Shown one piece after another: positions 47,044 through 56,332 of a DNA stretch of 64,000 nt. How positions within the stretch are numbered: position 1 is the stretch's first letter; each line of letters starts with the position of its first letter. The stretch covers positions 1 through 64,000 of the forward strand of contig NZ_BOVK01000016.1 in NCBI RefSeq assembly GCF_018403685.1, read 5' to 3'. Made by a program: the position numbers and the translations under genes. A model generated the notes under the pieces. The model did no database searches. It was not told the origin of the DNA and was given only the letters and a program-made list of their open reading frames with translations. This DNA comes from Xylanibacillus composti (lineage in GTDB: Bacteria; Bacillota; Bacilli; Paenibacillales; K13).

Positions 47044-47814
47044 CTACAATCCGCCGTATCTCCGAACGCGCTTCTGATAATCGTGTATGGCACGTTGAAA
47101 ATGCTCTTCCGTAAAGTCAGGCCAAAATACATCCGTAAACCAGAGCTCGGCATAAGCGAGCTGCCACAGCATGAAATTGCTCAAGCGAATTTCGCCGCTT
47201 GTGCGAATAAGCAAATCCGGGTCCGGCAAATCGCCGCTGAGCAAATATTGGCGAAACAAGCTTTCATCCAGCTGGTCCGCACGCACAGCGCCTGATGCCG
47301 CTTCCTCCATCAGCCGCTGCACACTGTGCAAGATCTCCTTGCGGCCGCCGTAGTTGAAGGCGAAGTTTAGAACAAGCCCTGTATTGCTTTCCGTACGCTT
47401 GACTGCTTCTTCCACTGTTTGCAGCGTTTGCTCCGGCAGCAGCTCGCGATGGCCCATCATGCGCACCTGCACATTTTTCTCCTCAAGCTCCCCGATCATC
47501 TTTGGGAAAAATTCTTGCGGCAGGCTCATCAAGTAGTCGACTTCATCCTTCGGGCGCTTCCAGTTTTCCGTGGAGAACGCATATAACGTCAATACCTTGA
47601 CACCCAGACGATCCGCAGCCATCGTTATCTCCCGGACGTTGTTCATGCCGGTATGGTGGCCTGCCACCCGAGGCAGGCCGTGCTCTCTGGCCCAACGGCC
47701 GTTGCCATCCATGATGATCGCCACGTGCTTCGGTACACCCTCCGCCTCGACGGATGTGCCTGCCGGTTCCTTTGCGTCCGGTCTCCCTTTTGATTGAAAC
47801 AGACGTTTGATCAT
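47044..47814 (-). CDS. uppS: UppS, undecaprenyl diphosphate synthase
   Basis: cis-Prenyltransferase of 256 residues that extends farnesyl diphosphate to the C55 lipid carrier for cell-wall synthesis. The catalytic Asp36 is in IIMDGNGRWA (33-42). Other signatures are GHHTGMNNVREI, YAFSTENWKRP and the C-terminal RTSGEIRLSNFMLWQLAYAE (seen as RTSGEIRLSNFM). Start: the ATG at 47814 with GGGGGA 6 nt upstream; 12 more open codons lie upstream. Located after frr, 75 bp away with a weak hairpin between. Confidence 0.97.
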   Translation of the reverse strand: MIKRLFQSKGRPDAKEPAGTSVEAEGVPKHVAIIMDGNGRWAREHGLPRVAGHHTGMNNVREITMAADRLGVKVLTLYAFSTENWKRPKDEVDYLMSLPQEFFPKMIGELEEKNVQVRMMGHRELLPEQTLQTVEEAVKRTESNTGLVLNFAFNYGGRKEILHSVQRLMEEAASGAVRADQLDESLFRQYLLSGDLPDPDLLIRTSGEIRLSNFMLWQLAYAELWFTDVFWPDFTEEHFQRAIHDYQKRVRRYGGL

Positions 47815-47852
47815 CCCGCGTCCCCCATCTTTCGGATGATAGCAAAGCATAA

Positions 47853-47876
47853 ACCCCCGCTAACAGCAGGGGATTT
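47853..47876 (-). terminator. Weak terminator-like hairpin between frr and uppS
   Basis: Minus strand: AAATCCCCTGC, TGTTA loop, GCGGGGGTTT with one bulge, then ATG; the T-run is only three. It probably attenuates rather than stops transcription. Confidence 0.4.
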
Positions 47877-47888
47877 ATCGAACAAGCA

Positions 47889-48443
47889 TTATACTTCCAA
47901 AATTTCCTTTTCCTTGGCAGCGAGCACTTTATCCACTTCTGCCGTGTATTTATCTGTCAGCTTCTGAACATCGTCCTGGTGGCGGCGGGACTCGTCTTCC
48001 GAAATCTCGCTTTTCTCCAGCTTTTTGATATCATCGTTGGCGTCACGGCGAATGTTGCGGATCGCTACCTTTGCTTCCTCGCCGTATTTGCGGGTCAGCT
48101 TGACGAGCTCCGCACGACGTTCTTCCGTCAGTGCCGGTATCGTAAGGCGAATGACAGAGCCGTCGTTCGTTGGCGTCAACCCGAGATCAGACTTCATAAT
48201 CGCCTTCTCAATATCCCCTAGCGAAGACTTATCCCACGGCTGAATCATCAGCGTGCGAGCGTCCGGCGTCGTAATGCTGCCCACCTGGTTCAAAGGCGTC
48301 TGCGTACCGTAGTAGTCCACCTGGATGCGGTCCAGCAACGCAGGTGTTGCCCGTCCGGCACGCAATGAAGTCAACTCTCTCTTCAAAGCCTGAATCGCTT
48401 TATCCATCCGTTCTTCCGCATTTTTCTTGATCGCTTGTGGCAT
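47889..48443 (-). CDS. frr: Ribosome recycling factor
   Basis: A 184-residue L-shaped protein that splits post-termination ribosomes with EF-G. Features are [28 protein letters not shown] (seen as [20 protein letters not shown]), TPLNQVGSI and the C-terminal helix with [27 protein letters not shown] (seen as [17 protein letters not shown]). Full length for the family. It follows pyrH by 36 bp, the usual pyrH-frr pair. The ATG has GGGAG about 10 nt upstream. Confidence 0.97.
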   Translation of the reverse strand: MPQAIKKNAEERMDKAIQALKRELTSLRAGRATPALLDRIQVDYYGTQTPLNQVGSITTPDARTLMIQPWDKSSLGDIEKAIMKSDLGLTPTNDGSVIRLTIPALTEERRAELVKLTRKYGEEAKVAIRNIRRDANDDIKKLEKSEISEDESRRHQDDVQKLTDKYTAEVDKVLAAKEKEILEV

Positions 48444-48479
48444 ATTACATTCACTCCCTGCGTATAAAATTTGATCGTA

Positions 48480-49226
<747 letters not shown>

Positions 49227-49331
49227 TCATTGCTTTCGGCTCCCGCGCACATGGTATCCCGCAAGGCCAGGACAATCCCGATGCGCGAGGGCGCGAAGGC
49301 CGCGCAACACCCAACAATCGGCCTTCTCCGT

Positions 49332-49361
49332 TTAAAAAAGAAGGAACACGGTCGGTGTTCC
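49332..49361 (-). terminator. Second terminator after tsf
   Basis: Minus strand: GGAACAC, CGACC loop, GTGTTCC, then TTCTTTTTT. It directly follows the first tsf terminator, giving a tandem pair. Confidence 0.8.
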
Positions 49362-49362
49362 G

Positions 49363-49388
49363 AAAAAAGAGGCGCAAGGCTGCGCCTC
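49363..49388 (-). terminator. First terminator after tsf
   Basis: Minus strand: GAGGCGCA, GCC-type loop, TGCGCCTC, then six T residues; perfect stem 16 bp after the tsf stop. Confidence 0.93.
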
Positions 49389-49404
49389 GTTCTTAGCCTG
49401 TATT

Positions 49405-50055
49405 TTATCTTTTCGCTTGCGCCATAACCTCTTCAACAAAGTTGTCTTCTTTCTTTTCCAGGCCTTCTCCAAGCTCGAAGCGAACAAACCGACGGATCGA
49501 GATGTTTTCCCCGATTGTGCTGATTTTTTCGTTCACCAGCTGAGCGATTGTTTTGTCCGGGTCCTTGATGTAGGATTGCTCCAGCAAGCAGTACTCCTCG
49601 TAATATTTGCCGAGACGTCCTTCCACCATCTTCTCGACAATCTTCTCCGGTTTGCCTTCATTCAAGGCTTGCGCACGAAGAATTTCACGCTCTTTGTCGA
49701 GATCCTCTTGCGGAACGTCTTCCTTGCGTACATAGCGCGGGCTTGCCGCTGCAATCTGCATCGCTACATCGCGAACAAATTCCTTGAATTGATCCGTCTT
49801 GGCAACAAAGTCCGTTTCGCAGTTTACTTCTACCAACACGCCGATTCTGCCGCCCGCATGTATGTAAGATTCAACCACGCCTTCTGTCGCTGCACGTCCA
49901 GCCTTGCTGGCTGCTGCAGCCAAGCCTTTCTCGCGAAGAATCTCCGATGCCTTTGTAAGGTCTCCATTTGCTTCTTCAAGCGCTTTTTTGCAATCCAGCA
50001 TGCCGGCGCCAGTCTTCTCGCGCAATTCTTTCACCATCTGAGCAGTTACTGCCAT
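49405..50055 (-). CDS. tsf: Elongation factor Ts, short form
   Basis: Guanine nucleotide exchange factor for EF-Tu, 216 residues. The N-terminal UBA-like domain is complete ([20 protein letters not shown], then [13 protein letters not shown]), and the core has [20 protein letters not shown]. At 216 residues it is well short of B. subtilis EF-Ts (293), lacking much of the second half of the core; it ends [17 protein letters not shown]. Similar short forms are known in Thermus and paenibacilli. Start: ATG at 50055 with GGAGG about 11 nt upstream. A hairpin with T-run separates it from rpsB. Confidence 0.96.
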   Translation of the reverse strand: MAVTAQMVKELREKTGAGMLDCKKALEEANGDLTKASEILREKGLAAAASKAGRAATEGVVESYIHAGGRIGVLVEVNCETDFVAKTDQFKEFVRDVAMQIAAASPRYVRKEDVPQEDLDKEREILRAQALNEGKPEKIVEKMVEGRLGKYYEEYCLLEQSYIKDPDKTIAQLVNEKISTIGENISIRRFVRFELGEGLEKKEDNFVEEVMAQAKR

Positions 50056-50109
50056 GAGTATCGTTTCCTCCTTCAAGGTTATCAAGATCTTTTTTTCGCA
50101 CAACCCGGT

Positions 50110-50154
50110 AAAAAAAGGGTGGTGATAGGTTAATTAACCTGCCGACCACCCTTT
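50110..50154 (-). terminator. rpsB-tsf intercistronic terminator / attenuator
   Basis: Minus strand: AAAGGGTGGT, inner palindrome AGGTTAATTAACCT, ACCACCCTTT, then a run of T. Stem and T-run are strong, yet tsf lies 55 bp beyond with no clear promoter, so partial read-through is expected. Confidence 0.88.
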
Positions 50155-50169
50155 CACCTTTGTCACCGA

Positions 50170-50868
50170 TTAAGCTGTAGTTTGTTCTCCTTGATGAGCT
50201 TCCACAACAGCGTCCGCCATTTTGGAAGTCAGCAGCTTGACAGCGCGAATTGCGTCGTCGTTGCCTGGGATTACATAATCGATCTCGTCCGGATCACAGT
50301 TGGTATCTACAATCCCTACAATCGGAATGCCCAACTTGCGCGCTTCTGCCACGGCAATGCGTTCTTTCCGCGGATCAATAACGAACAGCGCATCCGGCAA
50401 GCGTTCCATGCCTTTGATGCCGCCAAGGAATTTCTCCAGACGGGCTTTTTCCTTGTTCAGCAGAATAACTTCCTTCTTCGGAAGCACATCGAAAGTGCCG
50501 TCTTCTGCCCAACGCTCCAGCTCTTTCAAGCGGTTGATCCGTTTGCGGATCGTCTCGAAGTTCGTAAGCGTACCGCCCAGCCAGCGCTGGTTGATATAGA
50601 ACATGCCGCAGCGTTCTGCTTCCTCTGCTACAGAATCCTGCGCCTGCTTCTTCGTTCCTACGAACATGATCGTGCCGTTGTTCTCGGCGACCGATTTCAC
50701 GAAGTTGTATGCTTCGTCTACTTTCTTAACGGTTTTCTGCAGGTCAATAATGTAAATCCCGTTACGTTCGGTGAAGATGTATTTGTCCATTTTCGGATTC
50801 CAGCGACGGGTCTGATGCCCGAAGTGTACCCCAGCTTCGAGAAGCTGTTTCATGGAGATGACTGCCAT
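50170..50868 (-). CDS. rpsB: 30S ribosomal protein S2
   Basis: A 232-residue S2. Family signatures are [51 protein letters not shown] and the C-terminal [23 protein letters not shown] (seen as [18 protein letters not shown]). Start: ATG at 50868 with AAAGGAGGTGT 6 nt upstream; a GTG two codons earlier touches the site. A 130-nt leader precedes it and contains the small hairpin CTTCC-TCTCGGA-CGGAAG. A sigma-A promoter is at 50997-51025. Confidence 0.97.
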   Translation of the reverse strand: MAVISMKQLLEAGVHFGHQTRRWNPKMDKYIFTERNGIYIIDLQKTVKKVDEAYNFVKSVAENNGTIMFVGTKKQAQDSVAEEAERCGMFYINQRWLGGTLTNFETIRKRINRLKELERWAEDGTFDVLPKKEVILLNKEKARLEKFLGGIKGMERLPDALFVIDPRKERIAVAEARKLGIPIVGIVDTNCDPDEIDYVIPGNDDAIRAVKLLTSKMADAVVEAHQGEQTTA

Positions 50869-50996
50869 CTTCACACACCTCCTTTAATTTGGTTTTTGTT
50901 TTCCTCCGCCCCTCGCATCTCCCAAAGGCGAAACTTCCGTCCGAGAGGAAGCACCATCGCCGGGATTGATGGGCGTGTGTGTTTACACCGCTAATT

Positions 50997-51025
50997 AATA
51001 TACCATAAGTCCACCATGCTTGCAA
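50997..51025 (-). promoter_or_regulatory. Sigma-A promoter of rpsB
   Basis: Minus strand: -35 TTGCAA (51020-51025), 17-bp spacer, -10 TATATT (50997-51002). It lies just after the che/sigD operon terminator. Confidence 0.75.
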
Positions 51026-51080
51026 CTGGGCGATATAACCCTGATGCATGAACGAAAAACAAAGCCTGAGACTTATCGAA

Positions 51081-51111
51081 AAAAACGCCGTACCCTAAGG
51101 GTCCGACGTTT
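51081..51111 (-). terminator. Terminator of the fla/che operon
   Basis: Minus strand: AAACGTCGGACCC, TTA loop, GGGTACGGCGTTT, then T-run. The stem begins inside the stop codon of the last gene. Confidence 0.9.
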
Positions 51112-51589
51112 AGGAATCGTGCGTAATTTCCCGAATGATTTCATCGAGATCCGGCTTGCCTTCGAACGTATACAAGCCGCTTAAGATATTAGTCGTTAAA
51201 CGGCGCTCCCTGAGCTCGTTCAAAAACTGATTCTTGTCCTCGATCAGGCCCAGCGTCAGCAGCATGTCTGCCACGTTGGCCGGACGCGTGCCCGCGACAA
51301 TGACGAATGACTTTCTTTCCACGACGGTCTGCTCCGCTTGCGCGATCGCTTCCTGGCGGGCTTCTTCCACACGCGCCGCAAGCTGGTCCTCCGAATAATA
51401 GACCGCATCCTTCACAACCAAAGAGAATCCCAGACGATCCGCCGCTTGCTCAAGCTGCTCCTCATCCAACATTTGCGGTTCCGGTTCCCGGTTTTCCAGC
51501 CTCTCCGCAACGGTCATCGTCTGCAGCAGAAGCGTGCCGACAATGAGCCCGATACCAAGCCCTGCAAGCAATGATTTATTTTTGAACAC
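51110..51589 (-). CDS. YceG/MltG-like membrane protein, short
   Basis: A 159-residue protein: N-terminal membrane anchor (about 8-25), an acidic helical stretch (about 35-85) and a C-terminal domain (about 92-155) containing AGTRPANVADMLLTLGLI and LYTFEGKPDLDEIIREI. That last pattern resembles the LysM-like start of YceG/MltG endolytic transglycosylases, but the catalytic domain with its Glu is absent. So a peptidoglycan or membrane role is possible, but no activity should be assumed. Last gene of the fla/che operon; it overlaps the SwrB-like gene by 14 bp. Confidence 0.75.
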   Translation of the reverse strand: MFKNKSLLAGLGIGLIVGTLLLQTMTVAERLENREPEPQMLDEEQLEQAADRLGFSLVVKDAVYYSEDQLAARVEEARQEAIAQAEQTVVERKSFVIVAGTRPANVADMLLTLGLIEDKNQFLNELRERRLTTNILSGLYTFEGKPDLDEIIREITHDS

Positions 51590-52145
51590 CGGCCTGCTCC
51601 TCCTGACCAGCCAAAGTCACAATCAACTGCACCTCGCCCTTATTCATCCCGAGCTTCTTCGCAATGGCCTCAATCGATTTTCCGCTTTCGTACAAGGCGA
51701 ACAGCTCTGCATAACGGGTCCGCATCGGGGAATGACCTTCCTTCGCGGCCGGACTCGCAGAGAAAGCAGCGCCTGTCTTTGTCTCGTCAGCGGAAGCAGC
51801 GGGCAGAGTCGGAGCCGTTGAAATCGACAGGAAGCGTCGCTCCACCTCTGCCAGACGTTCCTCCGCCTTCCTCAATTCCCGCTCTGTTTCGATCGTCCGC
51901 TGTTCTTGCAAAGCCAACCGTTCCCGCAATTCGTTCATGCGCGCATCTTGCGTGCGTTTGATTTCTGTCATCGCTTCTACCAGCTTGCTGTTGCTGTCTT
52001 CCAATTCAGCAGCGAATGCGTCAAGCGATCCTTCAAGCTGCCTGCTGATCTCCTGTGTCTGTTCCGCATTGCTGCGCCTGGGCAGCAGCGCGGCGTACAC
52101 GATGCACAACAAGCCTAGTACTACAATATAATGCCAAGCCTCCAT
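51576..52145 (-). CDS. SwrB/YlxL-like membrane-anchored coiled-coil protein (DUF6115-like)
   Basis: A 189-residue protein with an N-terminal membrane helix (about 5-22), a long coiled coil (about 28-105, ELRERLALQEQRTIETEREL) and a low-complexity Ala/Ser stretch. The C-terminal helix-turn-helix-like segment contains YAELFALYESGKSIEAIAK and KLGMNKGEVQLIV. Position just before rpsB, after sigD, matches B. subtilis swrB (ylxL), which activates flagellar export assembly. Sequence identity to SwrB cannot be judged here, so the name rests on architecture and synteny. Confidence 0.75.
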   Translation of the reverse strand: MEAWHYIVVLGLLCIVYAALLPRRSNAEQTQEISRQLEGSLDAFAAELEDSNSKLVEAMTEIKRTQDARMNELRERLALQEQRTIETERELRKAEERLAEVERRFLSISTAPTLPAASADETKTGAAFSASPAAKEGHSPMRTRYAELFALYESGKSIEAIAKKLGMNKGEVQLIVTLAGQEEQAGVQK

Positions 52146-52191
52146 GCCATTCCACCTTCATTTCTTCCAAACTTGATGTTTGGATGCCTGT

Positions 52192-52518
52192 TCATAACGT
52201 GATGTCCAAACGACGCCCTTTGTAAGGATGCGGTGCAGGCACTTCCATGCTGCCCGCAGGATCCCCTTCGGATTGCTGTTTGCCCTTTCTGGCATGGTCT
52301 CCCTGTCCACCGCTTCCTTTGCTTTGATCGCGTATCCTGCTCTCGGCCGTTTCGTCCGGCCGTGCCGCTCTTGTACGGTCCTTCTCCGCTTCCCGCTGCG
52401 CCTGAGTGCCAAGCATCGTTTGGTCTGCGACCGGTTTGTTCGACAGTTGCTGCTGCTGTTGCCCGGCATCGGTCGTGCGCGGCATAGATATTTGCAGTTC
52501 AATCGGTTTGAAATTCAC
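52192..52518 (-). CDS. Small Gln/charged-rich protein of the motility operon
   Basis: A 108-residue hydrophilic protein with no membrane segment. It begins with a conserved-looking MNFKPIELQISMPRT, has a poly-Gln tract (QQQQQ), a long disordered Lys/Arg/Glu/Gln region and ends HPYKGRRLDITL. This pattern (ordered short ends, disordered middle) is seen in small proteins beside FapA in flagellar operons of other Firmicutes, which I recall only as a pattern. The start is GTG at 52518. No function can be assigned. Confidence 0.75.
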   Translation of the reverse strand: MNFKPIELQISMPRTTDAGQQQQQLSNKPVADQTMLGTQAQREAEKDRTRAARPDETAESRIRDQSKGSGGQGDHARKGKQQSEGDPAGSMEVPAPHPYKGRRLDITL

Positions 52519-52562
52519 TGCCTATCACCCGCTTTGCATATTGCTGAATTACCGGCTCACCA

Positions 52563-53969
52563 CTAAAGATTGACGATGGAAATGTCGCCCTCCGACAATC
52601 GAAACACAACACGCGAGTACGTCTCCTTGACAAATCGCGTATAACGGCCAATGACAACCTTCGATCCGTTGAAGATCGTGCCAGTGACAATGACCTTCGC
52701 ATTTTCCGTATCCTCCAGAGAATGCTCGATTTCAAGCATGCGCTCCTTCTTAGCCTGCAAATCAAGCTGCGCCTGCTTCTTCGTATTGTTCAGCTTGATG
52801 CGCATGGCCAGCTTGTCTGAAGAAAGCTGCCCCTGCAAAGCCATCGTATCCAGCAGACCGAGCGCCTTTTCCGTCTTATCCAAATTCTCTTTAATGGCGC
52901 GCGTTTCATTTCGAAGCTGCAGCAATTCGTTTCGCAACTCCGGCAGAACCCCTACCTCCAGGACGGTGGGCGTGGAGGTGGAATTGCCGATTGTGCGGGC
53001 ATTGACGGTTTCGCCTGCCTGGACGACGCCTCCCACAATCAAGCCCTTGCTGCCCTGGCATACCACATTTTTTCCCGCCTTGACCTGGGCATGCATAATG
53101 CTTTGCGATACTAAGATATCTTCTGCTGCAGACAAGTTCGCATCCTGAACGAAGGAGCACTTGATCGACTTGCCTGCCTGGACATATCCTTTATTATGGC
53201 CCATGATCCCGGCTGTCACCTCAATGGAACCTCCCGCTTCGATTTCCGCTCCTTCCACTCCGCCGATGATGCGAATGTCGCCAGATGCTTTGACGCGAAA
53301 ACCGGTAAGCACGTTGCCGCGGATCACGACGGTGCCGACGAAATCAATGTTGCCGACGCTATAATCGATATCGCCGTTGACCTCGTACACCGGAAATACA
53401 TTGATTTTATCTCCATCCGTTTTGGAGACGACTCCGTCTATGACAGCGAACAGGCGCTTGTTCTCTTCATCGGCTACGACATTTTTGCCCATTTTGAAAA
53501 ACGCTTCCTTGCCGTTCTTCGCAAACAATTCCTCGCCGGTCACGCTTCTTCCGGCTTTTCCTTCCTCGGCGCTCACGCGCGTTGCAATCAATTCCCCCTT
53601 CCGGACATTGTTAATTTGCCTCACCTGCTTGAAGTCGACTTTTCCGTCCTCCTGTTTGCCGGGACCGCCCTTCTCCTCGTGATAGACGCCCTCGGCCATC
53701 TGAATCCATCCGTCTGCCCCGTCGCGAGGACGGTCTCCTTCTGCAATGAGCGTACGCTTGTAGAGGTATTCAGGCAGCTTCTCTACAATTTCGGTCAGAG
53801 CCTCATGCCGTATCCCATACACAATGTGATGCGCTTTCAACACAGACAGCAGCTCCTCCTTCGTAAGGGTGAACTGCTCGTCGATGTTGGTAAACTGCAC
53901 GTAAGCCTTCAGTTTGTCCTCTTCCAGCACGATGCTCACATAGTGGTCAATCGGATATGGGTTTGCCAT
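52563..53969 (-). CDS. FapA family protein (DUF342, flagellar assembly protein A)
   Basis: A 468-residue DUF342/FapA protein. The N-terminal domain (1-about 170) is followed by a beta-helix of repeated short strands (about 175-330), e.g. GTVVIRGNVLTG, VKASGDIRIIGGV and AEIEAGGSIEVTAGI. A coiled coil (about 340-415) and a short beta end complete it. FapA-family proteins are encoded in motility or polar-organisation loci; the molecular role is unsettled. The ATG has AGGAGGTG upstream. Located directly after sigD, where B. subtilis has no such gene. Confidence 0.88.
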   Translation of the reverse strand: MANPYPIDHYVSIVLEEDKLKAYVQFTNIDEQFTLTKEELLSVLKAHHIVYGIRHEALTEIVEKLPEYLYKRTLIAEGDRPRDGADGWIQMAEGVYHEEKGGPGKQEDGKVDFKQVRQINNVRKGELIATRVSAEEGKAGRSVTGEELFAKNGKEAFFKMGKNVVADEENKRLFAVIDGVVSKTDGDKINVFPVYEVNGDIDYSVGNIDFVGTVVIRGNVLTGFRVKASGDIRIIGGVEGAEIEAGGSIEVTAGIMGHNKGYVQAGKSIKCSFVQDANLSAAEDILVSQSIMHAQVKAGKNVVCQGSKGLIVGGVVQAGETVNARTIGNSTSTPTVLEVGVLPELRNELLQLRNETRAIKENLDKTEKALGLLDTMALQGQLSSDKLAMRIKLNNTKKQAQLDLQAKKERMLEIEHSLEDTENAKVIVTGTIFNGSKVVIGRYTRFVKETYSRVVFRLSEGDISIVNL

Positions 53970-53991
53970 GTCGCCACCTCCTGCTCAAGCT

Positions 53992-54777
53992 TTATTGTTC
54001 ATGAAACAATAAGGTCTTGGCTCGATTTAAGGTGCCCCTGAGCCGCATCATTGCTTTGGAGTGGAGTTGTGAAATGCGCGACGGCGTCAAGGACATTACT
54101 TCTGCAATTTCGGTTAAGGACAAATCCTCGTAATAGAGTAGGGAGACCACCGTACGTTCTTTCTCCGTCAATTTGTCGATGGCCTTGGCCAGTTCCTCCC
54201 TTAAAAAAACATGGTGTACGGCGTCTTCCGGCTTTTTTGCCTTATCGTCAATCAATAGCTGAATGCGGGTTTCGGCTTCCTCATCCTTGATGGGATCCTC
54301 CAGCGAGCAAATCGTGGTCACCGAGACATCCTGCAGCATTTGCTGCAATTCCTGCTCATTCAAGCCGAGATGAGCGCAAATCTCCGCATCCGTTACGGAT
54401 CGCAAATAGGTCTGCTCCAAAGTCTGGTAAGCTTCCTCCAGTTTTTTGGCCTTTTCCCGCACCGAGCGCGGCACCCAATCGTTCTGCCGCAGCCCGTCTA
54501 TAATAGAACCCCGGATTCGCCAAGAGGCGTACGTCTCGAATTGCAAACCTCTGCCGGGATCGAATTTTTCTATCGCATCAATCAAACCCATGACACCATG
54601 GCTCGACAGATCGTCCCGTGACACATTACGCGGAAGACCAACTGCCAAACGATTCACCACATAGTCTACGAGCGGCAAATACTGCTCGATCAACATTTTC
54701 TTGGCATCGATATCGCCCTCTTCCTTCCATGCTTTCCATTCGGGAAGGTGGGAGAGGCGCGTTTCCTGCTGCGGCAT
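53992..54777 (-). CDS. sigD: RNA polymerase sigma factor SigD (FliA/WhiG family)
   Basis: Sigma-28-type factor of 261 residues that transcribes late flagellar, chemotaxis and autolysin genes. Region 2 contains LPLVDYVVNRLAVGLP, FDPGRGLQFETYASWRIRGS (aligned as FETYASWRIRG) and IIDGLRQNDWVPRSVR. Region 3 has AEICAHLGLNEQEL. Region 4 has SLTEIAEVMSLTPSRISQL. It lies near the 3' end of the fla/che operon, as in B. subtilis, where distance from the promoter tunes SigD level. The ribosome-binding site (GGTGAAATCCC) is weak. Confidence 0.96.
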   Translation of the reverse strand: MPQQETRLSHLPEWKAWKEEGDIDAKKMLIEQYLPLVDYVVNRLAVGLPRNVSRDDLSSHGVMGLIDAIEKFDPGRGLQFETYASWRIRGSIIDGLRQNDWVPRSVREKAKKLEEAYQTLEQTYLRSVTDAEICAHLGLNEQELQQMLQDVSVTTICSLEDPIKDEEAETRIQLLIDDKAKKPEDAVHHVFLREELAKAIDKLTEKERTVVSLLYYEDLSLTEIAEVMSLTPSRISQLHSKAMMRLRGTLNRAKTLLFHEQ

Positions 54778-54792
54778 GGGATTTCACCGTCC

Positions 54793-55212
54793 TTACTCTT
54801 CTGTCATACGTCGAACCGCATTTGCCATTTCCGCTGGCGTCTGCTCAGGCTTGCTCACCAGTTTGGGAGGATTTAAGGGCTGAAACGGATCTTCCCCTTC
54901 ACTCTGCCCGCTTCCTCCTTCTGATTGCCGCGAAGCAGGAGGAAATTCCGCTTCCTCTGGCGTCTGCAAGTCAATCTGTCTGCCTACGCCGGAATAATGG
55001 GCTTCCCCATCTGCAGCGGCAGCGGCGTTCGCTGCCGCTGCAATGAACCCCAGCCACCACCGGATGAGAAAGGTGAGCAGAAAGAAAATGACAAATGCAT
55101 ATACACTTCGAGTCATTGCTGTAAACCAGACATTATGAGGCATGGAGATGAGCAATGTCAGCACCGCGCCTGCCCCGCCAAATGCAAAATTCCATCTTAT
55201 CGTTCCATGCAT
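54793..55212 (-). CDS. Uncharacterised two-helix membrane protein in the che operon
   Basis: A 139-residue protein placed between cheD and sigD. Two N-terminal hydrophobic helices (about 9-27 and 33-58) precede an Ala-rich stretch (AAAANAAAAADGE) and a hydrophilic Pro/Glu/Ser-rich tail of about 70 residues ending AEMANAVRRMTEE. I do not recognise the family. Tight spacing (3 bp after cheD, 15 bp before sigD) makes it a genuine operon member. A membrane role in motility or chemotaxis is inference from position only. Confidence 0.72.
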   Translation of the reverse strand: MHGTIRWNFAFGGAGAVLTLLISMPHNVWFTAMTRSVYAFVIFFLLTFLIRWWLGFIAAAANAAAAADGEAHYSGVGRQIDLQTPEEAEFPPASRQSEGGSGQSEGEDPFQPLNPPKLVSKPEQTPAEMANAVRRMTEE

Positions 55213-55215
55213 ATC

Positions 55216-55713
55216 CTACAATTCCTTTATGTGTTGATTCACGCTACGGATAATAAGAATCCCCGTATCGCCCAATAACTCAATGGTTCTGCCGTAATTG
55301 CCCCCCGTGTCTTCGCCCTTCAAGGGAATGCCGTACTCAGCCAAAATGGCTTTGCAGCTTTCAACATTTCTCGGACCGATGCGCATCGATTCGCTCGTTG
55401 CGGCAAAAGCAAACATCTGCGCGCCGCCGGCCATCTTGCCCACCATGCGGGACGTCATCGCCCCTGACTTCTGCATGCGATCAATCAATTCCGGAATTGC
55501 CGTATCGGCATACTTTGCTTTGTTCAGATTGCTGCCCTCGCGTGCAATGCTTGAAGTCGGCAGCATAATGTGCGCCATGCCGGAAACACGAGCGACCGGA
55601 TCATGCAAGGTAAGTCCGACGCAAGAACCGAGTCCTGTCGTCTTCAGACTGCCCGCCCCAACTAATACGCCCAAATCAGCCATGCCAACTTTTACTGTAC
55701 TTAAACTGGTCAT
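55216..55713 (-). CDS. cheD: CheD, chemoreceptor glutamine deamidase
   Basis: Deamidates glutamines on methyl-accepting chemotaxis proteins and acts with CheC in adaptation. A 165-residue protein with catalytic Cys31 in GLGSCVGLTLHD and His48 in GMAHIMLP. It begins VKVGMADLGVL, and NVESCKAILAEYGIP and TGGNYGRTIEL are typical. The ATG overlaps the cheC stop by 4 bp, consistent with the CheC-CheD complex being made together. Confidence 0.96.
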   Translation of the reverse strand: MTSLSTVKVGMADLGVLVGAGSLKTTGLGSCVGLTLHDPVARVSGMAHIMLPTSSIAREGSNLNKAKYADTAIPELIDRMQKSGAMTSRMVGKMAGGAQMFAFAATSESMRIGPRNVESCKAILAEYGIPLKGEDTGGNYGRTIELLGDTGILIIRSVNQHIKEL

Positions 55714-56327
55714 TCAACAGGTACTCCCAAGGCAGCGAACATTTTGCCGAATGATTCGGGATCTGGAATAAGGAAAAAATGTCCTTCCACAGCATCCTGC
55801 CCTTCCAAAAATTTCGTATCAATAAGAAGCGCGCGGTCTCCCATCGCCCCGTACTCCATCAAACCAAAGCTCAGGATGGCGCCTGCCATATCGACAGCCA
55901 ACGAGGGCACAGTTGGCTGAAGCGACAGTTTGGTAAAGTCGGCGAGGGAAGACAAGTAGGAACCCGCAAGGATATTGCCGATTTCGTGCAAAGCCGAATA
56001 CTCCATCTCCGAGAAGCGGTCCTCTTCCTCCTCTATCTCCAGACCGGCGATCCGCTCCAGCAGTTTCTTCGCGGAGGCAGGCTGAATGACGAAAAACATA
56101 TTGCCGGGCGCATCGCCGACGACGCGCAGGAAGATGGCAATCACAACTTGTTCCGATCCGCCGACAATATTCGTAATCGCCTCGAAGGGCAGCAGGTTGA
56201 CCTTCGGAACCTGCATATCGACCGGCTTGTCCAGCAGCTTGGACAATGCCGTCGCCGCATTGCCTGCGCCGATATTGCCCACTTCCTTCAATACATCCAT
56301 CTGAAAATCGGCCAAATGTTCGAACAC
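55710..56327 (-). CDS. cheC: CheC, CheY-P phosphatase
   Basis: A 205-residue phosphatase of the CheC/FliY/CheX family. Both active-site motifs are present: E15-x2-N18 (DVLKEVGNIGAGNAATALS) and E115-x2-N118 (ALHEIGNILAGSYLSSL). CheC removes phosphate from CheY-P and its activity is raised by CheD. The start is GTG at 56327 with GGAGGAG upstream. Lies 6 bp after cheW. Confidence 0.96.
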   Translation of the reverse strand: MFEHLADFQMDVLKEVGNIGAGNAATALSKLLDKPVDMQVPKVNLLPFEAITNIVGGSEQVVIAIFLRVVGDAPGNMFFVIQPASAKKLLERIAGLEIEEEEDRFSEMEYSALHEIGNILAGSYLSSLADFTKLSLQPTVPSLAVDMAGAILSFGLMEYGAMGDRALLIDTKFLEGQDAVEGHFFLIPDPESFGKMFAALGVPVE

Positions 56328-56332
56328 GTGCG

